DNA of 64,000 bases from Pyrus communis. Taxonomy: Eukaryota; Streptophyta; Magnoliopsida; Rosales; Rosaceae. Shown piece by piece: positions 47,281 through 57,471 of the stretch; the first letter of the stretch is position 1, and the number at the start of each line of letters is the position of its first letter. The notes beneath the pieces were generated by a model. That model was not told where the DNA came from. It was given only the letters and a program-made list of their open reading frames with translations, and did not search any database. The stretch spans positions 17,825,616 to 17,889,615 of the forward strand of contig NC_084819.1 of assembly GCF_963583255.1 (NCBI RefSeq), given 5' to 3'. A program made the position numbers and the translations under genes.

Positions 47281-49181
47281 ACAGGTATGAAATGTAGGGG
47301 AAAAAAGAAAATTTGTGGGAAACACACCACATTGTGTTGCTGGGGAGATGGATCCAATGGAGCCTAGAAAAGGTTACATTTGAGATGACCTTAATGTGAT
47401 CAACTCAATTGGCCCATTAGCGCCAATTGGAAACATAAGCACATGGCTTCTCATAAGAATTAAGTTAAATCACAACTAAAACTTAATTATCTTGTCCGAG
47501 GGAGAGTGATGATGATAGGAAAAGCACGAGAGCATCAGCATCATGAATCGTGACGTTCGTTTAATTACCATATATGGAAGCTTAAGATCTTATTAACAAT
47601 CATTATTATGTAAAAATGCTACTATTAATTCCGCTGTGATCCCCATATATATGATAGTTATTTTAATAGGGTTTTAGCATCTTCAGCGACATAAAACCGC
47701 CTTGAAAAGAGAGGGGGAAGGTGCAAATTATAGTGGCAACCTTGTTTTTTTTTTTTTTTTTTTTTTTACAAAGAATACTTCTACAATTTACAATTAATAA
47801 TGTGTCATAACTTAGTATTGAATTCACTTCAAATACATCATTTTTGCATTTATATATGTTAAACCCGAGACCTTCTCTAATTACTGTGTGAATTGACTTT
47901 AATAAGAAGATAAACACTAATTATAAGAAGGGTCTGAAGGTAGCCAATTAAGTTATTAATCCCATCAATTATCAAAAGCTTTGTCTGGTTGAAATGCTCC
48001 CCTTGTACCCCATCTTTGAATAATTACATATTTGCTTTTGCTTTATAGTGGGAAATGAAATGATAGTCAACTTTCTTGCCTCGTTTACATGATTACTTTT
48101 AATTTTGGGGGAAAGCCTCTGCCCCTAATTGAACTGTTTGAGATTCTAATGGGAATGATCTCCGAAATTGTCTTCTCAATCAGTGTGCTTCAAAGAACTG
48201 ATGTCAGACTCTCATTGGGGGTTTCCTTAACAGATTTTGATTAGAGGTGTCTAATCAAATTCATAACAAAAAATAAAAAAAGAACAAGGAGGACCATGGC
48301 GGACACTTCAATCTTAATTAGGGCCTAATTTGAAATCCATCCCTTCCTATAATCTCAATTGCAAAATTTGAACTTCTATCCCTTTTTGTATGTGAATTTT
48401 ACAATGAAATGGCATATACATATATCAATAGTTGATAATTATTAACATACGCATGAGTGATTGCAATTGACATACACGCGAATGAATGCGACTGGCATTC
48501 ACTTAAATATTTTTTCCCCTCTTTTTGTGCTCAATAATATTTTCCCCCCTTTAACCACTCTTTACACGTACGATTTACCCATGGCGTTTTCATTAGCAGA
48601 GATTACTTAGAACTTGACACTTGATTAGGGTTTGTACATCACATCATACTTTTCTGGGTGGTTTAAACTCGAGATTCTTGAAGAGCACCAGCATTTTTGT
48701 AAATTCAATTTTGCTGGAAGCTTCGTTTAGGTAGACACCCATTGCTATGTAGATTAATGAAAAACTTTTTAATACAATCACACTGTCACTTAGTGTTACA
48801 AATTTACTCATATTATATTATGCGTAGTCCGTAAAATATCAATTATGGTTTACTCAAATCATCGCACGTAGATTACCAACATCACATGATAATGTGATCG
48901 TTACACCTAAATCTTCCAAGTTCAACAGCCTAAAGAGTGAATCTAGTTATCCAACATACACATTCCGTCAAATAGGTTGCAAGATGACAATTTCAAATGT
49001 GTTCTAATTAAGTTTAGAGATATTGAGAATACTAATTGGTGATGTTATAAATAACTGACTGTTTGGACTTTGCAACATTATCATGTGATAGTATTTCAGT
49101 AACACACAACAATTTTTTAACAAGTGCATTACAAATAAGATCTCAGCTAATGATGATATAAATTGGGTATATACGCTCTTA
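47281..49181. other. Gene-free, no feature recognised
   Basis: AT-rich intergenic DNA with a T run at 47741-47767. No gene or bounded TE seen. Confidence 0.45.
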
Positions 49182-49825
49182 GGCCTCGTTTGTTTTAATT
49201 AGATAGGATTGGACTAGCTAGTACTAATGTCACAAGTTTGGTGTGGGATGTATGGCTTTGGATTAGCTTGGACTCGTGTGGACTCTGGACCTCGTTAAGT
49301 CGTGAAAAATTAGTCCCATGTGAAAGCAAGGGATTGCTAAGAAACCTTACTACACTGTCACCACGCCGCCACCTTTGCGTGAAGTGAATTGGTGAGAGCG
49401 AGCTGTTTTTCTTCATCAAAGCTATCTATCATCGAGTGAGCTTCATCCAGAACAAGTCTCCTCTCTCTCTCTACTAGATCGATATGGAATTGTGGGAGTT
49501 TTCTTTTCTTGTTTACTTTGTTTAGGGTTCTTTTCTTGGCGAATATTTTAGCAAGTTGTCGTGAAGCTCGCAAGGCCGTGAGGCCAATAGAGTTGCTCAT
49601 GAACTTGGTCAATTTGCCTTAAAAATTTATAGTTATTTCTCTTGAATTGAAGAAGAGCCATCTAGTTGTCCTCTTTTCTCCATGCTAATGCTATGCCCAT
49701 TTGAGTTTATCAATGCTGCACTAAAAGTTTCACTATTCTTATCCAGCTTAGTTCGAGCCAAGTCAATCTAACTTAATCCCCGAAGCCAATCCTCTCCATG
49801 ACAGTCTGATGTAACAAACAAAACC
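49182..49825. mobile_element. PIF/Harbinger-like non-autonomous element
   Basis: Left end GGCCTCGTTTGTTTT and inverted right end GGTTTTGTTTGTTAC, flanked by TTA (49079-type position 49179-49181 and 49826-49828), the Harbinger target. Internal 'ggattggact' near the left and 'ccaatcctctcc' near the right are also inverted. Open frames on the minus strand (49195-49612) have no domain and are not called. Confidence 0.5.
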
Positions 49826-50110
49826 TTAGTGGACTAGAATGCATGGGTCTGCATTTTTGGTTTCTGGGAAGGTTAGGCTTTGTGGGTACTTGGTAATACT
49901 GGATATAGAGCCTCTCAAACCTAAAAGCCAAGATGAAAACAAGAAGGCTCAAACCCAACCCTGAAGACCATGGGCTTTTATTCAACGAGGCATGGAGTTC
50001 TCTGAAAAGAGGAGGAAGAGACATCTATATAAACTTATGAAGCATTCCCACATGAAACGATGCCCACAAGTAGCTTTTGGGCTTTTCTTTTTGCTTTTGG
50101 TCCACTGGTG

Positions 50111-50285
50111 GAGAAATTTTTCCAAGTGCCGGGAACACCATGACACATGGTGTTCCCTCACCCATTAGGATTTAGTTTTATTTATTTATTGAAATATAAA
50201 ATTGAAGGATATCCAATATGTCAAATCCTAATGGGTGAGGGAACACCATGTGTCATGGTGTTCCCGGCACTTGGAAAAATTTCTC
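50111..50285. mobile_element. Near-perfect hairpin MITE (MULE type), 175 bp
   Basis: Arms of about 70 bp start GAGAAATTTTTCCAAGTGCC and run through 'gggaacaccatgacacatgg' and 'tcacccattaggattt'. I see no mismatch between left and right arms over that length. Flanked by a perfect 9-bp TSD CCACTGGTG (50102-50110 and 50286-50294). The 9-bp TSD and long arms indicate a Mutator-type element. The loop is about 35 bp. Confidence 0.88.
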
Positions 50286-50908
50286 CCACTGGTGGGCTCA
50301 AAATGTCCGTCACATCACATGCTTTACTTTTCCTTTGCTTTAGGGTTAGTAAAACTCTACCAACAAGTAAAGGTAACATGTTGTTTTAATTTCCATCACA
50401 TTCATCCACATAGTAATAATACATTTTTAAACATGAGTTCGGGCATATGTGTTTTACCGCATTGGTGAAAAGTAATAATGTTTAATCACTTTGTTGCAGG
50501 TTTGATTTTCAACGATCTTCCTTCCCCTAATATTTAACAATTTAATCTATTAATGTTGTCGTTTGTTAAAAAAAAAAAAAAGTTTTGTTTGGGATGAGGT
50601 ATTCTTAGATGTCATTTGGGGTTACATGGGACTTAGCTGCATCATAGAATTAAAGTACCTTATTTGGCAATTCGATTTTCGCAACCGGCCCCTGACCTGG
50701 TGTTTAAACCCGGAAACCTGACACTTTGATTCTCAACCAAGGGAGCCTAATCTTCGGACCATTCATACGTGACCAAGGATTCCAAATTTCACGACTTTGC
50801 AATCATTTCCATTCAAAATCCCATGACTTTTGAATCTCTCTTTTACATTTTCTCTTTTATCGTGTACTACTGAGTGGTTTAAAAAAATCAATGATTAGAT
50901 CATGCATA

Positions 50909-51699
50909 TGTTAGAGAATATGATCTCACATCAGTCATATGATAAAATAATATACAATTAGTATATGAGAGATTTTACCCCTATTATCACCGAGGCCTTT
51001 TATAATGAAACATTGCACCCAACGATTGGTGGTTAAGTTGAGACAATATCGGTGATATTGGTGGTGGCATGTGCTGGGCCTAAAATGTTTATCTTGGTAA
51101 CAGAGCAAGCTATTATCTCGACATGTCATGGACCCAGGTTACTAGGCCTGAATTTGCTTCCTTAAGTTGAGACCAGTGATCATCTAGCTAGAGCTTTACC
51201 TGGAAACCTTGGCCGTGGGATTACTTGCCCGGAGGCGAGGAGTACTACTGTTTGCAAGGAAAGCTTTCGAAAAGTTGCGTAGCTCCAGTTTATGGGTATT
51301 AACTGAAGGATTGGGTCTTCCAAAAGATTGGCATTGGCTCCATTGACTAAATACCAACTGAGATGACTGGGCCTTCGAAAAGATTGATGTTTTCTCCAGT
51401 GATTGAAAATTATCGACCATATTGGCTTTAGCTCCAGTATAATGACTTAATCAGTTCTAGATGTGAGGTGGTTTCCTTTGTGACCCCGTGTGGAGCCACT
51501 CGTGAAAGAGCGTGTTAGAGAATACGATCCTAAATCGGGCATATGATAAAAAAAATATATCATTAATATAAAGGAGTTTTCACCCTAATATCACCTAGGG
51601 CTTCATGATAAAACCCCCACATTTAGCAATAATTAGTTAAGTTGAGGATAACATCAATGATATTAGTGATAAAGCGACTTGTACCTAAAAAGTTTATCA
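50909..51699 (+). mobile_element. Short LTR element (TRIM-like)
   Basis: Direct repeats of about 186 bp, 50909-51094 and 51513-51699, both start TGTTAGAGAATA; the second ends in CA. The first is followed directly by TGGTAACAGAGC (51095-51106), one base from the initiator-Met tRNA primer-binding site. The internal 418 bp has no coding frame but holds three imperfect repeats of a 'cttcgaaaagattg'/'gctccagt' phrase. The LTRs are clearly diverged, so it is not recent. TSD not resolved. Confidence 0.7.
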
Positions 51700-52112
51700 T
51701 TATATAAGAATCTAATGATTTTTGCAATGGTTATATTTCGTATAAAGCTTGTACATAGCCGAATCCCCGTCTAGTTCCTTTTCCCAAGGTTAAAAAAACG
51801 TTTGAACATAAGATAAAAAAAAATCACAGTAAATATAAATATTATCAACTGGTTCTCCATATCTATAAACAAGTACACCCTGGATTCCAGCTTCTTGGGA
51901 TTTATTAATTGGTGCTGTGCATGGCCGCCATGACCCCAACGACACTGACTCAATCATTTTCATTTCGTTAAATATCAGAAGCTTTTGGTGTTTTTTCACA
52001 CCCCATGACCCCAACTTTAGTTATCACACGCAAGGAATTTGTATGTAAGTTAAATGTATTTATCTTGCATTTTGAAGTTTCAAATTCGATTGACCTTTTT
52101 CAATATTGTTGT
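51700..52112. other. Gene-free flank of the Tat element
   Basis: AT-rich DNA between the TRIM-like element and the 3' LTR; nothing recognised. Confidence 0.4.
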
Positions 52113-52985
52113 TGTAAACACGAAAAATTCCTGAAACAAGAAACAAGAATACGTGTACAAAATATACTTTTTAATGATTTTGGGGTTACAATCTCTTTGT
52201 AATTTGATCCTCTGATTCTATCTTCGTAGGGCTTTTGAGCTTGATCTTGAAGACTGGGTGTATGGATTTCTTCAAGGGGGCCGTCGGGGCTTGATCTTGA
52301 GGGTTGATGGATGAGCGGATCTTCAAGGGCTTTTAGGCCTAATCTTGAAGACTGAGTGTATGGATTTCTTCAAGAGGCCGTCGGGGCTTGATCTTGAGGG
52401 TTGATGGATGAGCGGATCTTCAAGGGCTTTTAGGCCTAATCTTGAAGACTGATTGGATGTGTGGATTTGTTGAGGTTGTTGATCCAAAGGGCCGTTGGGG
52501 CTTGATCTTAGGACGAACGGATGATGAACACTTTCTTCAAGGGGCCGTCGGGGCTTGATCTTGAGTCGGCGGAAGTTCTTCAAGGGCCGTTGGGGCTTGA
52601 CCTTTGAAGGAGGATTTGACGAAGAACGAAGAGTGTTTTCTTGATCCTTCGGGATTTGCTTGAGAGCTTTAGAGTTTCGAGGCTTCAAGGTTTTGGTGTG
52701 ATGTAAACTCCTTTCCTTCTTTCTTCCTTCTTTCTTTCCTCTTTTTCGAAATGAATGCCTTGGCCTCCTATTTATAGAATTCCAAAACTTGATTTTTGGA
52801 TTTAAATAATCAGATGAAATAAATCATTTCTGCCAGATATTGACACGTGTCCTATTTGATGACCTTTCCAATTTATTTCGATTTTTCGTTGAGTCACACG
52901 CTACATGTAAAATTTATGTGACACGTAAGCGTTGAAATTTTAATTATTGGTTAACATTCATTTCACCGAAATTTCGATGTCTACA
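52113..52985 (-). repeat. 3' LTR of the Tat element
   Basis: Read on the minus strand it begins TGTAGACA at 52985, right after a purine-rich tract, and ends TGTTTACA near 52113. The termini form the imperfect inverted repeat usual for LTRs. About 873 bp. The start is well supported by the polypurine tract. The far end is inferred from the inverted ends and could shift by a few bases. Confidence 0.65.
52222..52620. repeat. Tandem repeats inside the LTR
   Basis: A unit of about 95-98 bp ('gaagactgggtgtatggatt', 'cttcaag(g)ggccgtcggg', 'cttgatcttgagggttgatg') occurs about two and a half times. Shorter 'gggcttgatcttgag' units follow to 52620. It creates a minus-strand open frame rich in Lys-Pro-Arg that I do not regard as a gene. 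Confidence 0.65.
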
Positions 52986-53001
52986 AATGCCCCCACTTCA
53001 A
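52986..53001 (-). other. Polypurine tract of the Tat element
   Basis: Minus strand TTGAAGTGGGGGCATT directly precedes the LTR start TGTAGACA. It would prime plus-strand DNA synthesis. Confidence 0.7.
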
Positions 53002-53059
53002 GGCGCGTCGTTGACATGTGCTTGTCACGTGTATAAGATGCGTTTTGAAGTTCCTTAAT

Positions 53060-53445
53060 GTAGATGTCGATCCAAGGGCCGTCGGGACTTGATCTTGAAT
53101 TGGGCTGGAAATTTCTTCAAGGGCCATCGAGGCTTGATCTTGAGTTCGACTGGAAGATTTTCTGGTTTCCTCCAATCGTTGATTTTCCACAAGCTTAATC
53201 TTGAACTGGGCTGGAAGATTCTTTTGGTCTCCTCCGAAGGTCTGAACTTGCTCCTTTTATATGGAGTTGAATTTGATTCAAGGGTGGTGAACACTTGATT
53301 TTGAATCGGACTTGTGATTTCTTCAAGGGCCATTGAGGCTTGATCTTGAACTGGGCTGGAGGATTCTTCTGGTCTCCTCCGCTCGTTGATTTTCCTTTGT
53401 GCTACTCTTGAACTGGGCAGCAGGATTCTTTTGGTCTCCCCCCGA
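53060..53445. repeat. LTR-like repeat motif just inside the polypurine tract
   Basis: The same 'cttcaagggcc(g/a)tcg(g/a)ggcttgatcttga' motif that is tandem in the LTR recurs about six times here, interleaved with 'actgggctggaagattcttt(c)tggt' units. So the motif exists on both sides of the LTR boundary. Confidence 0.6.
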
Positions 53446-54470
53446 AGGTCTACGAGCGGTTTCAGGATATGGCAGGCAAGTACAAGGTGGAGGTGCTGAC
53501 CTGTTTCTTTGTTCAATCTTTCCAATTCGTATTGAAGAGGGTTGGAAAGATTGAAGTTTCCTTGTCCCTTCTCTGGCAGTGTATCAACCGTTGAAGATGA
53601 CTACTCGAGAGCAATACTAGGTAAGCAATCAGGAATAGATTCCAGGTAGTCGGTTCCAGATCGGAAGACTGACTCCAAGTGCCGCTGACTGCTCTCTTTC
53701 ACTTTGCCATGCGAGTAATAACAAAGACAAAGGAAAAGACAGGGAAAAAGCATGATATGAGATACCTTTGCTTTCGAAGAAGCAGCAAATGAATCAGCAC
53801 ATATATTTGTTATGCTTGTCTCCACATGCTTCGATGTATCATTTTCACTTGCCTTACTTGCTCCCCTTTGCAGAAGTGGTATTTCCTTATGCAGGTTTAG
53901 CATCTTTTCTTGTAGTATTTGTCCTCCGATGCAGGAGTTGAATGCAACCTTTGCATTTAAATGGTGCTTCACTCCTTGGTGGCAACTGGTTTGAGTGGAG
54001 GTTCCGACATATTGCTTTCTTTGTCCTTGTCTTGGCAGGTGAGAACAAGGGCAAAGGAAAAGATAGGGAAAAAGCATGATATGAGATACCTTTGCTTTCG
54101 CCCTTGATGATATGAGATACCTTTGCTTTCGAAGAAGCAGCAAATGAATCAGCACATGCTTCAATCTATCGTTTCCTCCTGGGTCATCTGTACTCGAGGC
54201 ATCTGGTATCTTCAAAGGTTGAATAGGTTTTCTCAAAGGAAGAAGAAGAATTGTGTATTTCGAGAGGCTTTGCTGGGAGTGCGCCCTCAGAGGTGAGGAA
54301 GAGTTGGGCATTTTCTTCAGGTCTGCCTTGTCATAAGAGACGAAGGTCGACGTATATAGGGATTTCTTAATAGCAAGTGGTGGTACCGTTCTTTTACCCT
54401 TGTCGACAAACGTCTCTTCGATATCTGAACGACGCCTCTTCGATTTCTGAACGAGCGCCACTTTTGACAA
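53446..54470 (-). other. Coding-like open region between pol and 3' LTR
   Basis: A minus-strand frame stays open from 54470 to 53601 (about 289 codons) with natural-looking composition: basic start SKRRRSDIEETFVDKGKRTV, then LYTSTFVSYDKADLKK and KPIQPLKIPDAS. The first codon is TTG, so it may be an internal exon. Two GCAAAG|GTATCTCATATC donor-like sites lie in repeated blocks (53735-53800 and 54050-54130), which suggests exons and an internal duplication. No family recognised. It could be a captured host exon or a second extra frame. Confidence 0.35.
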
Positions 54471-54660
54471 AGTTGCACGCGTTTTCTGAAAAGCAGAGAA
54501 AGCGTCGCCGAACTTTGCGCTTGTCGGCTAAAGACGTGTAGTCGCGATGATGGCCTCCACGTGTTTTCGACTTTGTCAGATATCTTTTGACAAAGTTGAA
54601 CGCGTTTTCTGAAAAGCTGCGAACGCGTCGCCGAACTTCACGCAGGAAAATCCGGATTTT
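54470..54660. repeat. Direct repeat upstream of the extra frame
   Basis: 'ttttgacaaagttg(c/a)acgcg' plus 'ttttctgaaaagc' and 'gcgtcgccgaactt' occurs at about 54461-54515 and 54587-54642, a period of about 126 bp. Confidence 0.7.
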
Positions 54661-54685
54661 TGAATCGGTGGTCGTGTCGCCTTGG

Positions 54686-54696
54686 CTTTTTATAGC
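54686..54696 (+). promoter_or_regulatory. TATA-like box ahead of the extra frame
   Basis: TTTTTATAGCG on the plus strand about 120 bp before the ATG at 54810, followed by a pyrimidine-rich leader. Suggests a promoter opposed to gag-pol. Inferred from sequence only. Confidence 0.4.
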
Positions 54697-54809
54697 GGTA
54701 TTGATCACCCCAACATTCACACTCTGAAGATTGCCCATTCTTGAAAAATTGTCTCCGACCCTTTGAAATTTTTTTTTTATATCCCTTCTCTTTGAACACC
54801 TTTGAAAAA

Positions 54810-55403
54810 ATGACTAACTCATCGAACCTTTGCTTAGATTTGAGTCTCAGCAGCGATCCGGTTGTGCCCCGTCAAGGTAATGTATGGCGCCCTTCTTTTT
54901 TATCTTCTAACGGTCCTCTTACAGGTGAAGACTCTGTGATGAAGGACGCAACAACAGCTACGATAGTAGCTAGGAACCTCCTCACTCCTGAAGATAGTCG
55001 GCTGCTTTCAGGACGGTCCGATGAGTTGGCCGTTCAAGAGTCCCTCGCTCTCAGTGTTCAGTGTGCAGGCTCTGTGTCCAACATGGGCCAACGCCTACTT
55101 GCTCGCTCCCGCCAAGTTGAATCCTTGATGGCGGAGGTGGAAAGTCTTAAGCAAGAGATCAAACTGCTTAAGTACGAGAATAGAAGTTTGCATGTGCTTG
55201 CAAATAACTATTCGTCGGGCATGAAGAGAAAGCTTGATGAGCTGCAAGAATCCAATGGTCGAATGCAAAGTAACCGTCAAAGTGACCGTCAAAGGCTTGC
55301 GGCTTTCTTCCAGAGGCATATTTTTCCTGGCTCATCTAGTGTTCCACCAAGTATTGAGGCCTCTTCTTTGATGCCTCCCACTTCTGTAGTTTTTCCCAAG
55401 TAA
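54810..55403 (+). CDS. Extra antisense ORF of the Tat element, coiled-coil protein
   Basis: About 197 aa, transcribed opposite to gag-pol between integrase and 3' LTR, where Tat elements are known to carry an antisense additional ORF of unknown function. Chosen start: ATG at 54810 (MTNSSNLCLDLSLSSDP); upstream in-frame codons lack an ATG. The N-terminal third is Ser/Pro-rich. Roughly residues 75-170 are helical and charged with heptad-like Leu spacing (LARSRQVESLMAEVESLKQE, ENRSLHVL, KRKLDELQ), likely a coiled coil. The tail is Ser/Pro-rich. No catalytic motif. A T tract of about 29 bases follows about 40 bp after the stop. Confidence 0.65.
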   Translation: MTNSSNLCLDLSLSSDPVVPRQGNVWRPSFLSSNGPLTGEDSVMKDATTATIVARNLLTPEDSRLLSGRSDELAVQESLALSVQCAGSVSNMGQRLLARSRQVESLMAEVESLKQEIKLLKYENRSLHVLANNYSSGMKRKLDELQESNGRMQSNRQSDRQRLAAFFQRHIFPGSSSVPPSIEASSLMPPTSVVFPK

Positions 55404-55439
55404 TGGGGCTTCACGTGAACAACCTTTGTGAAAGCTCCA

Positions 55440-55441
<2 letters not shown>

Positions 55442-55470
<29 letters not shown>

Positions 55471-55560
55471 GTACACACTTGTAATTTCTCGGAGATCAAT
55501 GGACATGCTTTATTTTATTCAGTGTATTGTGCTAAATACAAATAAAACATATACATCACC

Positions 55561-55592
<32 letters not shown>

Positions 55593-55870
55593 CGGTGGCT
55601 GATCCACCAAATTTTTTATTATTATTTATTTTATTTTATTTTTTACTACTTTCATCATTACTTCCCAACATAATCATTTCCTTTTACTTTATTTTATTAT
55701 TTTTATTATTTTTTTTTATTTTTTTTTATTTTTTTGCTTTCGGTGGCTGATCCACGAAAGATTTTTTATTTATTTATTTTTTTTTTATTTTTAATTTTAT
55801 TTTATTCTTTACTTTCATCATTACTTCCCAACATCATCATTTCATTTTACTTTATTTTATTATTTTTTTA
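55442..55870. repeat. Poly-T and TTTTA-rich tract with a direct repeat
   Basis: Long T runs at 55442-55470 and 55566-55592. The block 'cggtggctgatccac' plus '(t)ttttattattt' and 'actttcatcattacttcccaac' occurs at 55593-55700 and 55740-55860. Apparent Phe-rich frames here are artefacts of the T runs. Confidence 0.7.
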
Positions 55871-55960
55871 TTCTACACCATCATCATTTTTTTTTCTATA
55901 TATAGTGATCTGAGGCTGTGGGTGAAAACCCAGGCTGAGTCCGAGAGAGAGAAGGCGGAG

Positions 55961-56178
55961 GATCTTTGGGTGTGAGTTGACAAACTTTGATTTTGTTGAT
56001 CACATTCAAAGGCAGCAGCAGAGGCAAGCAGACGGATGAGATCTTTGGGTGTGAGTTGACAAACTTTGATTTTGTTGATCACATTCAAAGGCAGCAGCAG
56101 AGGCAAGCAGACGGATGAGATCTTTGGGTGTGAGTTGACAAACTTTGATTTTGTTGATCACATTCAAAGGCAGCAGCC
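55961..56178. repeat. 79-bp tandem repeat, about 2.8 copies
   Basis: 'gatctttgggtgtgagttga' starts at 55961, 56040 and 56119; units also carry 'ttgttgatcacattcaaagg' and 'cagcagcagaggcaagcaga'. Copies are nearly identical. Confidence 0.85.
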
Positions 56179-56630
56179 ATGGCGGAGGTGCAGAAGCAGC
56201 CAGATCTTGAGGCAGAGTGTAAGGCGTCGAGTTTGAAGACCGGCTAGTCGTTTGACAGCGGTCAATGAAGCTCTTCGTTGATTTTGATCATGGTGGCCAG
56301 AATGACGAGCTCGAGGTAGTGCAAGGTGTCAAGCCTGAAGTGGAGGAATTGTTGCATTGTCCCTGGGGAGGTTAACACTGGCGGTAGTGATTGCTGCAGT
56401 AGCCGTGGCTTCTGGTGGCTGCGATGGTGGAACTTTCACCTTTTTCTTTGCTTTTGTGAAAATAAGAAGAGTCAAGTCTTCTTTCTCTTCCTCTGCAAAA
56501 AGTACATTCATAGATTTCCTTGCTGTCTTTTGACAGATTACCCATGTTCACAATTGGTGGCAGCTTCTTGTGAATTTGGAATTGGTGACGGAGTGAGCAG
56601 GATGTGGGTGCAACTGTACTCTTTGCCTGG

Positions 56631-57165
56631 TGCTTGTTGCAGTGCGTCGCTTTTACCATGTGGGGTTATGCAAAAGACTGCAGCGAGTTTATGCTGTGTA
56701 GTGCCTTTTGATCATAATTTTCCTCGGTGGTGACGTTGTTGTGCCTCTTGCTGCTGCTTGGAGCTTGTTGCAGTGTGTCACTTTTACCGTGTGGGGTTAT
56801 GCAAAAGACTGCAGCGAGTTTATGCTGTGTAGTGCCTTTTGATCATAATTTTCCTCGGTGGTGACGTTGTTGTGCCTCTTGCTGCTGCTTGGAGCTTGTT
56901 GCAGTGTGTCACTTTTACCGTGTGGGGTTATGCAAAAGACTGCAGCGAGTTTATGCTGTGTAGTGCCTTTTGATCATAATTTTCCTCGGTGGTGATGTTG
57001 TTGTGCCTCTTGCTGCTGCTTGGAGCTTGTTGCAGTGTGTCACTTTTACCGTGTGGGGTTATACAAAAGACTGCAGCGAGTTTATGCTGTGTAGTGCCTT
57101 TTGATCATAATTTTCCTCGGTGGTGACGTTGTTGTGCCTCTTGCTGCTGCTTGGAGCTTGTTGCA
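56631..57165. repeat. 131-bp tandem repeat, about 4 copies
   Basis: 'atcataattttcctcggtgg' recurs at 56711, 56842, 56973 and 57104, exactly 131 bp apart. Each unit also has 'ttgcagtgtgtcacttttac', 'gtgtggggttat(g/a)caaaag' and 'actgcagcgag'. Lies between integrase and 3' LTR; satellite-like arrays in this position are known in Tat/Ogre elements. Confidence 0.88.
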
Positions 57166-57235
57166 CCGTCATCGCTGCACTGTTCGCTGCACACCATTGC
57201 ACTGTCTGTTGTCCTGCTGTTCAAGTTTTGTGGCT

Positions 57236-57271
<36 letters not shown>

Positions 57272-57471
57272 AAATTGACTTTCTTCTAATGAAACATTTA
57301 TTTATTTATTTTGATGTGACTGTACTTGAAGTTTTGAAGTTTCAAGTTGCCTACGTACTCTTCCAAAGAAGAGATCAAGTCATAACGTAGTTCAAATGAG
57401 TGATGGTTTTGATGCTGGTTTTGCCGTACACAGTTTATGCTCTTGCGGGCCAGGAGCGTGGTGCGTTTGCT

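Noticed and set aside
49358..49612. Basic 84-codon minus-strand frame
   Set aside because: Lies inside the Harbinger-like element and has no recognisable domain.
52323..52688. Basic 121-codon minus-strand frame in the LTR
   Set aside because: Created by tandem repeats; no conserved domain.
53055..53525. 156-codon minus-strand frame
   Set aside because: Repeat-derived, same motif array as the LTR.
55403..55750. Phe-rich 115-codon frame
   Set aside because: Produced by poly-T runs; no ATG-led natural composition.
55961..57165. CRISPR-like or other spacer-repeat array
   Set aside because: Units are contiguous tandem repeats without spacers, in a plant retrotransposon.
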